Source: Conexibacter sp. S30A1
GTDB taxonomy: Bacteria > Actinomycetota > Thermoleophilia > Solirubrobacterales > Solirubrobacteraceae
Assembly (NCBI RefSeq): GCF_023330665.1
Contig: NZ_CP097127.1
Location: forward strand, 1,178,001-1,242,000
Direction: 5' to 3'
Length of the DNA stretch: 64,000 nt
Shown piece after piece: positions 23,860-32,913 of the stretch. The stretch's first letter is position 1; the number at the start of each line of letters is the position of its first letter. The translations under genes were made by a program, and so were the position numbers. The notes under the pieces are model-generated. The model searched no databases and had not been told where the DNA came from. It saw only the letters and a program-made list of their open reading frames with translations.

Positions 23860-25845
23860 ATGAACGAGCCGCTTGACAGCCCCGGGCCCGATGTGCCACT
23901 TGACCCGCAGGTGGGCACCATCGCCGGGATCGCCGGTCCACCGGCATCCTCACCGCTGCTCGGCGGCAGCCCGTTTCCGCCAATCGCCGAATACGGCTTT
24001 CTGTCCGATTGCGAGACCACGGCGCTGGTTGCCCCGAGTGGGGCGATCGAGTGGCTCTGCCTGCCGCGGATCGACTCCCCAAGCGTGTTTGGGGCGCTGC
24101 TCGACCGCGACGCGGGCTCGTTTCGGCTCGGCCCCTCGGGGATCAGCGTGCCCGCGGCGCGCCGCTACCTGCCGGGCACGATGGTGCTCGAGACCAGCTG
24201 GGGCACCGGCTCCGGCTGGATCATTGTGCGCGACGCGCTGTTGATCGGCGGCTGGCACCACGAGGACGAACGCTCGGGGACACACCGCCGTGCCCCCACC
24301 GACTACGACGCCGACCACGTGCTGCTGCGCACGATCCGCTGCGTCAACGGACAGGTGGAGATCGTGATGGACTGCGAGCCGGTCTTCGACTACGGGCGCA
24401 AGCTGGTGCGCTGGGAGTACACCGGCCCCGGCTACAACGACGGGGTCGCGACCGCCCCCGGCAGTGACATCAGGCTGGGGTTGCGCACCAACCTGCGGAT
24501 CGGCTTTGAGGGCCCGCGCGCGACCGCGCGCCACCGCATGAAGGAGGGTGAGCAGCTCTACTGCGCGCTTTACTGGTCCGAGCACGCACCACCGCAGAGC
24601 TTTGACGAGGCCTACGAGCGTCAGGTCTGGACCGCGCACCACTGGCAGCACTGGGTCGACCGCGGGACCTTCCCGGACCACCCCTGGCGGGCCCACCTGC
24701 AGCGCAGCGCCCTGACCCTGAAGGGCCTGACCTACGCCCCGACCGGGGCGCTGATCGCGGCGTCCACGACCTCGCTGCCCGAGACCCCCCAGGGCGAGCG
24801 CAACTGGGACTACCGCTACAGCTGGATCCGGGACTCGACCTTCATGCTGTGGGCGCTCTACACGCTCGGCTTCGACTGGGAGGCAAACGACTTCTTCTAC
24901 TTCATCGCCGACGTGGCCGGCGGCCAGGAGGACCTGCAGGTGATGTACGGGCCGGGCGGCGAGCGCAACCTCGAGGAGCGGACGCTTGATCACCTCTCCG
25001 GCTACGAGGGCGCCCGACCGGTCCGGATCGGCAACGACGCCTACCGTCAGGTGCAGCACGACGTGTGGGGGGCGCTGCTCGACTCCGTCTACCTGCACAC
25101 GCGCTCGCGCGACTCGCTCGATGAGCGCGTCTGGCCGATCCTCAGCCGCCAGGTCGAGATGGCGATCAAGCACTGGCGCTCGCCCGATCGCGGCATCTGG
25201 GAGGTGCGTGGCGAGCCCAAGCACTTCACCTCATCCAAGATGTTCTGCTGGGTTGCCTGTGATCGCGGCGCCCGGCTGGCCGAGATCCGTGAGGACTGGG
25301 ACCTGGCAAGACGCTGGCAGCAGGCCGCGGATGAGATCCACGCCGACATCTGTGAGCACGGCGTCGACGAGCGGGGCGTGTTCGTGCAGCACTACGAGAC
25401 GACCGCACTCGACGCGGCGATGCTGCTTTTGCCGCTGTTGCGGTTTTTGCCACCCAGCGACGAGCGCGTGCGCGCCACCGTGCTGGCGATCGCCGATGAG
25501 CTCACCGAGAACGGCCTGGTGCTGCGCTACCGCACCGAGGAGACCGACGACGGCCTGAGCGGGACCGAGGGGACGTTTTTGATCTGCTCGTTCTGGCTGG
25601 TCTCGGCGCTGGCTGAGATCGGCGAGCTGACGCGCGCGCGTGAGCTGTGCGAGCGGCTGCTGGGCTACGCCTCCCCGCTGGGGCTCTACGCGGAGGAGAT
25701 CGACCCGCGCACCGGGCGGCATCTGGGCAACTTCCCGCAGGCGTTCACGCACCTGGCGCTGATCAACGCGGTGATGCACGTGATCCGCGCCGATGAGGCG
25801 CAGGCGTTCCCCAACGGCGGCCCGATCACGCACGGCTGGCGCTGA
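23860..25845 (+). CDS. GH15 family glucoamylase/trehalase-like glycoside hydrolase
   Basis: Inverting glycoside hydrolase of family GH15, 661 residues, cytosolic since no signal peptide is seen. An N-terminal beta domain (IAEYGFLSDCETTALVAPSG, WLCLPRIDSPSVFGALLDRD) is typical of the actinobacterial trehalase or glucoamylase branch. The (alpha/alpha)6 barrel carries ERNWDYRYSWIRDSTFMLWA, GEPKHFTSSKMFCWVACDRG (general-acid region) and LGLYAEEIDPRTGRHLGNFP with the catalytic-base Glu. Related actinobacterial enzymes hydrolyse trehalose, so stress-sugar turnover is the likely role. The N-terminal 45 residues are Pro/Gly-rich and variable. Confidence 0.9.
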   Translation: MNEPLDSPGPDVPLDPQVGTIAGIAGPPASSPLLGGSPFPPIAEYGFLSDCETTALVAPSGAIEWLCLPRIDSPSVFGALLDRDAGSFRLGPSGISVPAARRYLPGTMVLETSWGTGSGWIIVRDALLIGGWHHEDERSGTHRRAPTDYDADHVLLRTIRCVNGQVEIVMDCEPVFDYGRKLVRWEYTGPGYNDGVATAPGSDIRLGLRTNLRIGFEGPRATARHRMKEGEQLYCALYWSEHAPPQSFDEAYERQVWTAHHWQHWVDRGTFPDHPWRAHLQRSALTLKGLTYAPTGALIAASTTSLPETPQGERNWDYRYSWIRDSTFMLWALYTLGFDWEANDFFYFIADVAGGQEDLQVMYGPGGERNLEERTLDHLSGYEGARPVRIGNDAYRQVQHDVWGALLDSVYLHTRSRDSLDERVWPILSRQVEMAIKHWRSPDRGIWEVRGEPKHFTSSKMFCWVACDRGARLAEIREDWDLARRWQQAADEIHADICEHGVDERGVFVQHYETTALDAAMLLLPLLRFLPPSDERVRATVLAIADELTENGLVLRYRTEETDDGLSGTEGTFLICSFWLVSALAEIGELTRARELCERLLGYASPLGLYAEEIDPRTGRHLGNFPQAFTHLALINAVMHVIRADEAQAFPNGGPITHGWR

Positions 25846-25857
25846 GCGACCGCCGGC

Positions 25858-26490
25858 CTACGCCAGCAGTCCCAGCCGCTGCGCGCGCTGCACCGCCTCG
25901 GTGCGGTTGCGGACCTCGAGCTTGCGATACAGCGAGCTGGTGTGCTCCTTGACCGTGTGCGGGCTCAGGTGCAGGGCCGCCGCGATCTCGGGATTGGTCA
26001 GTCCCGCCGCCATCAGGTTGAGCACCTCGCGCTCGCGCTCGGACAGCCCGAGCACGCCCGAGCGATCCTGGCGCTCAAAGACGCTGCCACCGAGACCGAC
26101 CAGCCGTACCGCGCCGGCGATCTTGGCCGCCGGCCAATCCTTGTAGGCGAAGCCGGAGGCGCCGGCCGCCCGCGCGGCGCTGGCCGAGATCTCACCGGCG
26201 CCGGAGAACAGCAGGACCCGGGTGCCGGGCTCCGCCTCGCGCAGGCGCTCACAGACCTGAGCACCCGACTCCTCGCCGATGAACAGGTCGACGACCGCGA
26301 CGTGCGGCCGGTAGCGGCGGGTCAGCGCCACGGCGTCCTCGCCCGTAGAGGCGGTCAGGCAGCGCTCAACCCACGGCTGCTGGGTGAGCATCAGGCGAAA
26401 CCCCCAATGCACCACGTCGTGATCATCCACGACCAGCACGCGCAACCGCTGCGGGCTGCGCGTCGCGGTCCCGCCCGTCGCCTCAGACAT
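25858..26490 (-). CDS. LuxR/NarL-family response regulator
   Basis: DNA-binding response regulator of 210 residues. The receiver shows VLVVDDHDVVHWGFRLML, phospho-acceptor Asp68 in HVAVVDLFIGEESG and the Lys in GFAYKDWPAAKI. The C-terminal LuxR helix-turn-helix has LSEREREVLNLMAAGLTNPE and LHLSPHTVKEHTSSLYRKLE. The ATG at 26490 overlaps the kinase gene's stop by eight bases, so the two are coupled; an upstream start would run into the kinase frame. It is the partner of the GAF sensor kinase. Confidence 0.94.
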   Translation of the reverse strand: MSEATGGTATRSPQRLRVLVVDDHDVVHWGFRLMLTQQPWVERCLTASTGEDAVALTRRYRPHVAVVDLFIGEESGAQVCERLREAEPGTRVLLFSGAGEISASAARAAGASGFAYKDWPAAKIAGAVRLVGLGGSVFERQDRSGVLGLSEREREVLNLMAAGLTNPEIAAALHLSPHTVKEHTSSLYRKLEVRNRTEAVQRAQRLGLLA

Positions 26491-27631
26491 CGTGGGGAAC
26501 CACCAGGCGAACCTGCCACCGGTCTTCACCCAGTGGGCCGAACTCGACGATGCCGCCGCTCTGCAGCGCCTCAAAGGCAGCCAGACGCAGGCCCATGCCG
26601 GGCGTGTGCGGGTGCTTTACGTCCACGCCGTCGTTGATGACCTCGAGCACGAACGCCCCGTCGAGCTGCGCGGTGCGCACCTCGACGGAGGTTGGCCTGG
26701 CGTGCTTTCTGACGTTGCGGACAGCCTCCGCCAGGACGCTCTGGGCGAGCGGCTCAAGCTGTGTTGGCACGCTCGCCGCAACCCCGTCACTGAACGTCAG
26801 GTTTAGATCGAGGTTTGACTGCGTGAGGCGCAACAGCTCGGCGTCAAAGGTCGTGGCGGTGGCCCGCGACTCACGGCCAAGCGGCCGCTGGATCGCGTCG
26901 CGCAGCTCCCCCAGCGCGGCCTGGATCTCCTCGGCGCAGCGGGCACGAACCTCTGCGGGCAGGTCGCCGGAACCGTCGAGCACCATCGAGATGCCAAACA
27001 GTCGCTGCACCACGCCCTCGTGCACCTCCCGCGCGAGGTCGATGCGCTGGCGCAGCTGTCGCGAGGTCTGCGCCTGTGTGGCAACGTTGCGCGCGACGGC
27101 CGCCAGCGCCGCAGCCTTGCCAAGCGTCCAGAGCAGGTCACGCTCCGCCGGCCCCAGCGGCGGCTCCTCCAGGCTGCGCTCCGCCACGATCACGCCACGG
27201 GCGCTGCCGGCGGCGACCATCGGCGCGCAGACGAGCCTGGCCGGCTCCCCAACCAGGTGTGCGTAGCGCTTTGGCAGCTGTTCGCGGACGTCGCCCGCCG
27301 TCTCCACGACCTGATCCTCACGGATCGCGCGCGCGGCGAAGGGCGCCATGTCAACCGAGATGTAGGCGTCGGTGAACGATTCGATGTCCACCCCGTAGGC
27401 TCCCGCAGCCCGCACCTGTCGGCTGCTCTGGTCGTAGCGGAAGATGATCGCGCGACGCAGCCGTGCCAGCCGGCAGACGGCGCGGCACAGGCGATCGTAG
27501 AAATCGTCGCCGGCAGCCGGCTCCTGCTCAGACTGCGAGAGCACGTCGGCAAAGAGCTCGATCGCCTCCACCGCGACGGCGCGCGCGCTGGGATCCTCGC
27601 TCTGGTTGGTGGTTCGGATGGTGTCGGACAT
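26483..27631 (-). CDS. GAF-domain NarL-type sensor histidine kinase
   Basis: Soluble sensor kinase of 382 residues with no membrane helix. A GAF domain (about 40-185) binds an unknown small molecule or senses redox state. The HisKA_3 domain follows with phospho-accepting His204 in LAREVHEGVVQRLFGI. The ATPase domain holds LAEAVRNVRKHARPTSVEVR and the G box PGMGLRLAAFEAL. This is the DevS/NreB-like arrangement without a second GAF. It comes first in the pair with the LuxR-family regulator. The upstream 70 bases hold only a GC-rich gap before the reductase gene. Confidence 0.92.
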   Translation of the reverse strand: MSDTIRTTNQSEDPSARAVAVEAIELFADVLSQSEQEPAAGDDFYDRLCRAVCRLARLRRAIIFRYDQSSRQVRAAGAYGVDIESFTDAYISVDMAPFAARAIREDQVVETAGDVREQLPKRYAHLVGEPARLVCAPMVAAGSARGVIVAERSLEEPPLGPAERDLLWTLGKAAALAAVARNVATQAQTSRQLRQRIDLAREVHEGVVQRLFGISMVLDGSGDLPAEVRARCAEEIQAALGELRDAIQRPLGRESRATATTFDAELLRLTQSNLDLNLTFSDGVAASVPTQLEPLAQSVLAEAVRNVRKHARPTSVEVRTAQLDGAFVLEVINDGVDVKHPHTPGMGLRLAAFEALQSGGIVEFGPLGEDRWQVRLVVPHDV

Positions 27632-27700
27632 CGGCGCTCGATCAGACGACGGGGCCTTGCCGGCGCCCGCGAGTCGCAGGCGCGAGCCCCGGGACCGCGG

Positions 27701-28822
27701 CTAGCCGGTCGGCGCCTGCGCCCGGGCGATCGGGCGCTTGCCCCAGCGACTGCGTGTCGCGAAGTCAAGCAGGCGGTTCATGTATTCGCGCAGCGGCGTG
27801 CAGTGGATCCCCGCCTGGGCCAGCCGCGTCCGCGTGCGCGCGTTGTCAAACACGGTCGCGATCGCGAAGTACGGGAAGTAGATGCGGATCGCCCCCACCG
27901 CTGCGTCTGAGAGTGTGCCGGCGCCGGCGATGAACTCGGCCGGCGGGACCGCCCGTGGCTCCGGCCGGCGGAAATAACGCGCCGCCAGCGAGACGATCTC
28001 CGCAAAGGTGGAGGCGTCCTCGCTCGCGGTGAGCAGGAACGTCCGGTGGTCGGCGTCGTTGGGCGCCTCGCTGAGCTCGTAGATGGCGTCGGCGACGTAA
28101 TCGATCGAGACGACGTCGAGCGGTGCCTCTGGCATCGCCGGCACCGCGCGAAAGAGGCCGGTGGAGAGCGCGCGCAGCGGCCAATACATGACGTTGAAGG
28201 CGGCCGTCCAGCCACTGGAACGGTCGCCCACGACGATGCTCGGGCGCAGCACGATCCAGGGCAGATGGTCGGCCTCGCTGCGGATCATCTGCTCGGTCTC
28301 GAACTTGGATTGCTCGTAGGTGTTGCGAAACTCCTGGCCGACATCGAGGTCCTCCTCGGTGAAGCGTCCCGTGTGTGTGCCCGCCACGTAGGCGGTGGAA
28401 ATCTGCGCGTAACGGTGCAGACCGCCGCGCTGCTGAGCCAGCGTGGCAAAGTCGAGCATGTGCCTGGTGCCGCCGACATTGACCCGCCGAGCGTCCTCGA
28501 GCGTCTGCTCGAAGGAGACGTTGGCGGCGCAGTGCACGATCGTCGTGACCTCGGCGGCGAGCCGCTCGCGCGTCGGCTGGCTGAGACCAAGGTCGCTGTC
28601 GGCGACGTCGCCCGCGACCGCCTCGATGCGATGGGCGAAGAGCTCGGCGCCGTTGGCCACCAGCTCGTCCAGGATCCCGTCCAGTCGCTCGCGCGCGGCC
28701 GCATCCGAGGGTGCGCGCACCAGACACGTGACCGGACGCTCGCCGCGCTCGAGGTAGCGCACGAGCACCTCCATGCCGACGAAGCCGGTGGCGCCCGTCA
28801 GAAAGACCCGACCGGCGCTCAA
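27701..28822 (-). CDS. NAD(P)-dependent extended SDR / thioester-reductase-like protein
   Basis: Extended short-chain dehydrogenase of 373 residues, of the type that reduces acyl thioesters or modifies long-chain beta-hydroxy acids. The Rossmann motif is FLTGATGFVGMEVL at the N-terminus; the active-site YxxxK is in RNTYEQSKFETEQM; ISTAYVAG and VLRPSIVVGD are family blocks. The TTG start overlaps the carboxyltransferase stop (TTGA) after a GGGCGGGAAG ribosome binding site. A longer frame reaches 29287 but is antisense-like noise over the carboxyltransferase. It follows fabH and the carboxyltransferase in one operon, so a beta-keto or acyl intermediate is the likely substrate. Confidence 0.85.
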   Translation of the reverse strand: MSAGRVFLTGATGFVGMEVLVRYLERGERPVTCLVRAPSDAAARERLDGILDELVANGAELFAHRIEAVAGDVADSDLGLSQPTRERLAAEVTTIVHCAANVSFEQTLEDARRVNVGGTRHMLDFATLAQQRGGLHRYAQISTAYVAGTHTGRFTEEDLDVGQEFRNTYEQSKFETEQMIRSEADHLPWIVLRPSIVVGDRSSGWTAAFNVMYWPLRALSTGLFRAVPAMPEAPLDVVSIDYVADAIYELSEAPNDADHRTFLLTASEDASTFAEIVSLAARYFRRPEPRAVPPAEFIAGAGTLSDAAVGAIRIYFPYFAIATVFDNARTRTRLAQAGIHCTPLREYMNRLLDFATRSRWGKRPIARAQAPTG

Positions 28823-30242
28823 CTTCCCGCCCTGGCCAGCGAGCGCAGCGCCCAGGCGACGCGCTGGCGCGTCTGCTCGGGCGCGATCAGCTCGTCGATG
28901 TGACCGCTCGCCGCCGCGACCTGGGGGCGCAGATGTGTTTCGGCGTAACGCACGGCGAGCTCCTCGCGCGCCGCGTCCGGATCCTCGGCCGCCGCCAGCT
29001 CGCGACGGTGGATGATGCCCACGGCGGGCTTGGCGCCCATCACGCCGATCTCCGCCTGCGGCCAGGCAAAGACGTAATCGGCGCCCAGGTCCTTGGAGTT
29101 CATCGTGATGAACGCACCGCCAAAGGCCTTGCGCAGAATCACGGTCACCCTGGGGACGGTCGCCCTGGCGAAGGCGTGCACGAACGTGGCGCCAAGGCGG
29201 ATCACGCCGGCCGCCTCCTGGCTTGAGCCGGGCATGAAGCCGGGCGTGTCGACCAGCACCAGCAGCGGCACGCCAAACGCGTCGCACTGACTGACGAAGC
29301 GTGCGCCCTTCTCCGAGCTCGAGGTGTCGAGCACACCGCCGAGATAGCGCGGCTGGTTGGCCACCACACCGACCGGCCGGCCCTCGATCCGGATGAACGC
29401 GGTCACCAGGTTGCGGGCCCAGCCGGGGGCCACCTCCAGCAGATCGCCGCCGTCGGCGATGCCGGCGATCACCGAGCGCACGTCGTAGACCTGGCGCGGG
29501 TTGTCAGAGACGTGAACCGACGGGTCTGCGGCACCGGCCGGCCGCGGTTCGGCGAGCGGCAGCGGCAGGTCGCGGTGGCTTGGCAGGAAGCCGAGCAGGT
29601 CGCGGGCGAGCAGCGCCGCGTCGGCGTCGCTGGGGGCCACGAAGTGCGCCACGCCGTTGCGCTCGTGAACGCGGTGGCCACCCAGCTCGGCGGCGGTCAC
29701 ATCCTCACCGAGCGCATCCTTGACGACGGCCGGGCCGGTCAGGAACATGCTCGCGTCCTTGGTCATCACGACCCAGTCGGTGAGCGCCGGCGAATAGGCG
29801 CCGCCCCCGGCTGAGAGGCCGCTGATGATCGAGATCTGCGGCACCTTGCCCGAGAGCGCAACCGTCTGACGGAAGATCCGGCCGTAGCCGCCGAGTGCGC
29901 GCACACCCCCTCCTGCATGCGTGCGCCTCCGGAGCCGACGAAGCCGACGACGGGAGCCCGCGCACGGTCGGCGAGCTCGAGCACCCTGACGATCGTCTCG
30001 GCGTGCATCTCACCCAGTGACCCGCCGACGTAGGAGTTGTCCTGGGCGTAGCAGAACACCGGGCGGCCGTCGACCAGGCCGGCGCCGCCCACGACGCCGT
30101 CACCGGCACGGGCCTTGAGACCCATGTGGCTCGAGACGACCTCCGAGCGGATCACGTCGAGCGAGCCGGGATCGCAGAGCGCCTCGAGGCGCTCGATCGG
30201 CGTGAGCGTCTCCTGGTCGCTGGTCGAAAGCACTGCACTCAT
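28819..30242 (-). pseudogene. Acyl-CoA carboxylase carboxyltransferase (AccD/PccB-like), frameshifted
   Basis: Biotin-dependent acyl-CoA carboxylase beta subunit, which adds CO2 to acetyl- or propionyl-CoA. The 5' part starts at ATG 30242 (ATGA overlap with fabH) and reads ...VGFVGSGGARMQEGV, then goes out of frame. The 3' part, in another frame, resumes RALGGYGRIFRQTVALSGKVP and continues through ISGLSAGGGAYSPALTD, VDTPGFMPGSSQE and FGGAFITMNSKDLGADYVFA. At 29902-29910 the sequence reads GTGTG where one GTG is expected; an extra TG pair accounts for the shift. The two halves together have the right length (about 475). The second half could be reinitiated at GTG 29904. It is either a genuine mutation or a sequencing error. 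Confidence 0.85.
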
Positions 30243-31234
30243 GCTGGCACCCCCCATTCGAGAACTGTCGCGCCCCAGATCAGCCCGGCGCCGAACGCGC
30301 CCAGCAGCACGCGGTCGCCGTTATGCAGGCGCCCGCTCTGAACGCTGTGGTCCAGCGCGAGCGGAAGTGTGGCCGCGGACGTGTTGCCCAGGCCCGAGAT
30401 GCAATCGACCACGCGTTCGCTGCGCAGGCCGAGGCGCTCACCCACGGCCGTCAGGATGCGACCGTTGGCTTGGTGGTAGACGAAGAGATCGATGTCGTCG
30501 AGCGCGAGCCCCGCCGCGGCAACCGCCTCGGCGGTTGTCTCTGACAGGCGCGCGACGGCCAGCTTGAAGGTCTCGTGGCCGGCCATGCGCATCCGCTGCT
30601 CCTCGCGGTCGACGTAGATGATCCCGTCGGTATCGGGCTCGCTGCGCAAAAGGATCGGTCCGATCCGGGCCTCGCCACTGGCGACGAGCACGACCGCGCC
30701 GGCACCGTCGGCGAAGATTGCGGAGGTACCACGGTCGGCCGGGTCGACGATCCGCGACATCAGGTCGGCGCCCACCACGACCACACAGCTCGCGCGGCCG
30801 GCGTCGATCATCGACGCGCCGGTCGCAAGCGCCGCCAGAAAGCCCGAGCAGGCGGCGCCGACATCAAAGGCACCGGCGCGGGTGGCGCCGAGCGCACCGG
30901 CGACCATGGGCGCCGCGTTGGGCATGACCTCATCCGCCGTGCTTGTCGCAACCAGGACGAGATCGACGTCGCTGGGCACAACCCCGGCGCGCTCGAGCGC
31001 GATCGCGGCCGCGGCCGCGGCGAGCGTGTCCAGGCGCTCCTGCGGCGCCGCGACGTGGCGCGCGCGGATCCCGGTGCGACGTGCAATCCAGTCGGGCGCG
31101 AGTCCGAGCCGCTGCTCGATCTCGGCTGAGTCAACGACGCCAGCGGGCAGGCTCGAGCCCACCGCCGCAACCGCTGCACCGCCCACACGCAAACGCGCAG
31201 CGCTGATTCCAGGGACTGTGGTCGGCCTCGTCAT
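30239..31234 (-). CDS. fabH: 3-oxoacyl-ACP synthase III-like (FabH) condensing enzyme
   Basis: Ketoacyl synthase III, which starts fatty acid or related chains by condensing an acyl-CoA with malonyl-ACP. From ATG 31234 it has 331 residues with the catalytic triad Cys129 (GAACSGFLAAL), His254 (VYHQANGRI) and Asn284 (GLGNTSAATLPLAL). The family N-terminus AAVGSSLPAGVVDSAEIEQRLG and ARRTGIRARH are clear. Further upstream starts (31291, 31351) add residues of no family likeness. It heads the fabH-carboxyltransferase-reductase set, with an ATGA overlap to the next gene. No acyl carrier protein is nearby, so this may be a secondary-lipid starter enzyme rather than the housekeeping FabH. Confidence 0.9.
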   Translation of the reverse strand: MTRPTTVPGISAARLRVGGAAVAAVGSSLPAGVVDSAEIEQRLGLAPDWIARRTGIRARHVAAPQERLDTLAAAAAAIALERAGVVPSDVDLVLVATSTADEVMPNAAPMVAGALGATRAGAFDVGAACSGFLAALATGASMIDAGRASCVVVVGADLMSRIVDPADRGTSAIFADGAGAVVLVASGEARIGPILLRSEPDTDGIIYVDREEQRMRMAGHETFKLAVARLSETTAEAVAAAGLALDDIDLFVYHQANGRILTAVGERLGLRSERVVDCISGLGNTSAATLPLALDHSVQSGRLHNGDRVLLGAFGAGLIWGATVLEWGVPA

Positions 31235-31372
31235 CGCAGTCACTGGTATTGAAGCGTCGCGCCGCACGCAGGTTTGTTCCACCAGACTCATGCGCGAACC
31301 ACCCGGCCGGGGGGGCGCAAGGCGACCACGTGTTTCTGCCAAAGCTCGCATGCCCGGAACTACCCTTGGGGC

Positions 31373-31864
31373 GTGCGACGGTTACTTGTGGGTGTTGTCA
31401 CGATCCTGACCGTCGCAGTCCTGTGGGCCGCCGGGAGCATCCCGGCCCGGGCGAGCGGGACCGCTCGCGTACCTGTTGGGGTGCGGCAGATTGACGTGAC
31501 GCTGAGCTTCCTGCCGAGCGGCGAAGGGCACCACCGCTCGCTTGAGCGCACGCTCAAGCGCCGAGCCAGCGTGCGCGAGGTGGTGCAGGCCGCCGATCGC
31601 CTGACTCCGGCCGTGATCCATGGCGCCTGCCCGCTGTTCATGCGCCTGGGACCCGACCTGACCGTGGTGTTCAAGGGCGGGCGCCACGACCGGCTGACGC
31701 TCGCGCAGGCGCGCGTGCAGGTCATGCTCGGGCGACGGGGCGACTCCGGCTCGAGCGCCTGCTTCCCGATCACGTTTTACACCGCCGACGGCCGTATGCA
31801 GCCGCTGGTCGGCAACAGCTTTGTGCGCTTGATCGGGCGCCTGATCGGTCAGGCGATCAGCTGA
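31373..31864 (+). CDS. Secreted protein, paralogue of the next gene
   Basis: Family not recognised. From GTG 31373 the 163-residue protein has a signal peptide (LLVGVVTILTVAVLWAAGSI, cleavage near ARA-SG). The mature part has two Cys (HGACPLFMRL and SSACFPITFY) that probably form a disulfide. It ends NSFVRLIGRLIGQAIS. This matches the second half of the next protein in the same order (DIAISLRIG, CP, ERGSGWNACDPIEF, TFVHQIGLLIGADIS), so the two genes arose by tandem duplication. The GTG start is inferred from the signal peptide; the frame is open further upstream but overlaps the fabH leader. Confidence 0.62.
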   Translation: MRRLLVGVVTILTVAVLWAAGSIPARASGTARVPVGVRQIDVTLSFLPSGEGHHRSLERTLKRRASVREVVQAADRLTPAVIHGACPLFMRLGPDLTVVFKGGRHDRLTLAQARVQVMLGRRGDSGSSACFPITFYTADGRMQPLVGNSFVRLIGRLIGQAIS

Positions 31865-31929
31865 CCGGGCGCAATCAGCCCGCGACCAGGGGCTGTGACG
31901 CATCACCCGCCGCCACGTAGTGTTCTCTG

Positions 31930-32886
31930 ATGACTGAGATGCGTTGGAAGCTGGCGATGATCGTGCTGCTGGTGGCGGGTTGGCTTGGTGCCTGCACCGT
32001 GGCGATCGCCCAGGGCGCCCACAGCGGCCCACCCGCCTCCCAGCTGCAGCGCAACGAGCAGACCGCACGCCAGGACGCGCTTGTCGCACTGGCGAGCCTG
32101 CGTCTGCCGGCAGACGTCCGGCGGACCGCCGGTGAGCCGCGCTTCGCGCGGCCGCTGTTCGGCGCCGGACCGACGAGCAACGCCCACAACGCCGACGACG
32201 AGTCGTGGTGGGCGACTGCGGCCAACCCCGCCGCGATCATCGCCTACGTCAGGGCACACCGGCCGGCGGGCGCCGCGATCAGCGGCAGCGGCAGCGGCAG
32301 CGACCCGGCTGCGGCCCTGACCTCGCTTGAGCTGCAGCTCTCCTGGCCGCCCGTCGGCGAGCAGGTCTACAACCGCACGCTGACACTGACCGTGATCACG
32401 CCAAGCCGCGGGGACTCGGCGATCGTCGCCCAGAGCGAGGCCTCCTGGATCGTGCCGCGCGCACCCAGCGAACGCGTGCCGGCGGGGGTCCACGACATCG
32501 CGATCTCGCTGCGGATCGGCACCGGGCCCTTCGCCGAGCGTCACATGCACACCCGCACCCAGCTCGTGCACCGCCCGTCGACGGTCGCGCGCATCGTGCG
32601 CGAGCTCGACTCGCTGCAGATCGTGCAGCCGGGTGTCGCCTACTCGTGTCCTCTTGAGATCGTCGGCGACCAGGCGCCGAAGTTGACGCTGCAATTCAGG
32701 GCCGGTCCAGCGGGACCGGCCCTGGCAGAAGCGACGGTGTTTGTGATGCGCGGCCGCGAGCGCGGCTCCGGCTGGAACGCGTGTGACCCGATCGAGTTCT
32801 GGGTCGCGGGTCGCGCGCAGACGCCGCTGACCAGCCGGACGTTCGTGCACCAGATCGGGCTGTTGATCGGCGCCGACATCAGCTGA
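31930..32886 (+). CDS. Secreted protein of unknown family
   Basis: Protein of 318 residues with a signal peptide or anchor at 4-28 (WKLAMIVLLVAGWLGACTVA). The N-terminal half is unlike the preceding gene. The C-terminal half (about 190-318) is its paralogue: two Cys spaced the same way (AYSCPLEIVGD and WNACDPIEFW) and the ending FVHQIGLLIGADIS. An internal run of GSGSGSG-like residues near 115-122 marks a linker between the halves. It starts at ATG 31930; ATG 31939 is possible. It stands 65 bases from its paralogue. Function unknown. Confidence 0.65.
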   Translation: MTEMRWKLAMIVLLVAGWLGACTVAIAQGAHSGPPASQLQRNEQTARQDALVALASLRLPADVRRTAGEPRFARPLFGAGPTSNAHNADDESWWATAANPAAIIAYVRAHRPAGAAISGSGSGSDPAAALTSLELQLSWPPVGEQVYNRTLTLTVITPSRGDSAIVAQSEASWIVPRAPSERVPAGVHDIAISLRIGTGPFAERHMHTRTQLVHRPSTVARIVRELDSLQIVQPGVAYSCPLEIVGDQAPKLTLQFRAGPAGPALAEATVFVMRGRERGSGWNACDPIEFWVAGRAQTPLTSRTFVHQIGLLIGADIS

Positions 32887-32913
32887 CGGCGGCGTGTCTC
32901 CTAAGCTGGAGTG

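Noticed and set aside
23950-25224. 424-codon minus-strand frame inside the GH15 gene
   Set aside because: Shadow of the plus-strand GH15 enzyme, which has clear catalytic motifs.
28823-29287. N-terminal extension of the SDR gene
   Set aside because: It runs out of frame across the carboxyltransferase; TTG 28822 with TTGA overlap gives the correct Rossmann start.
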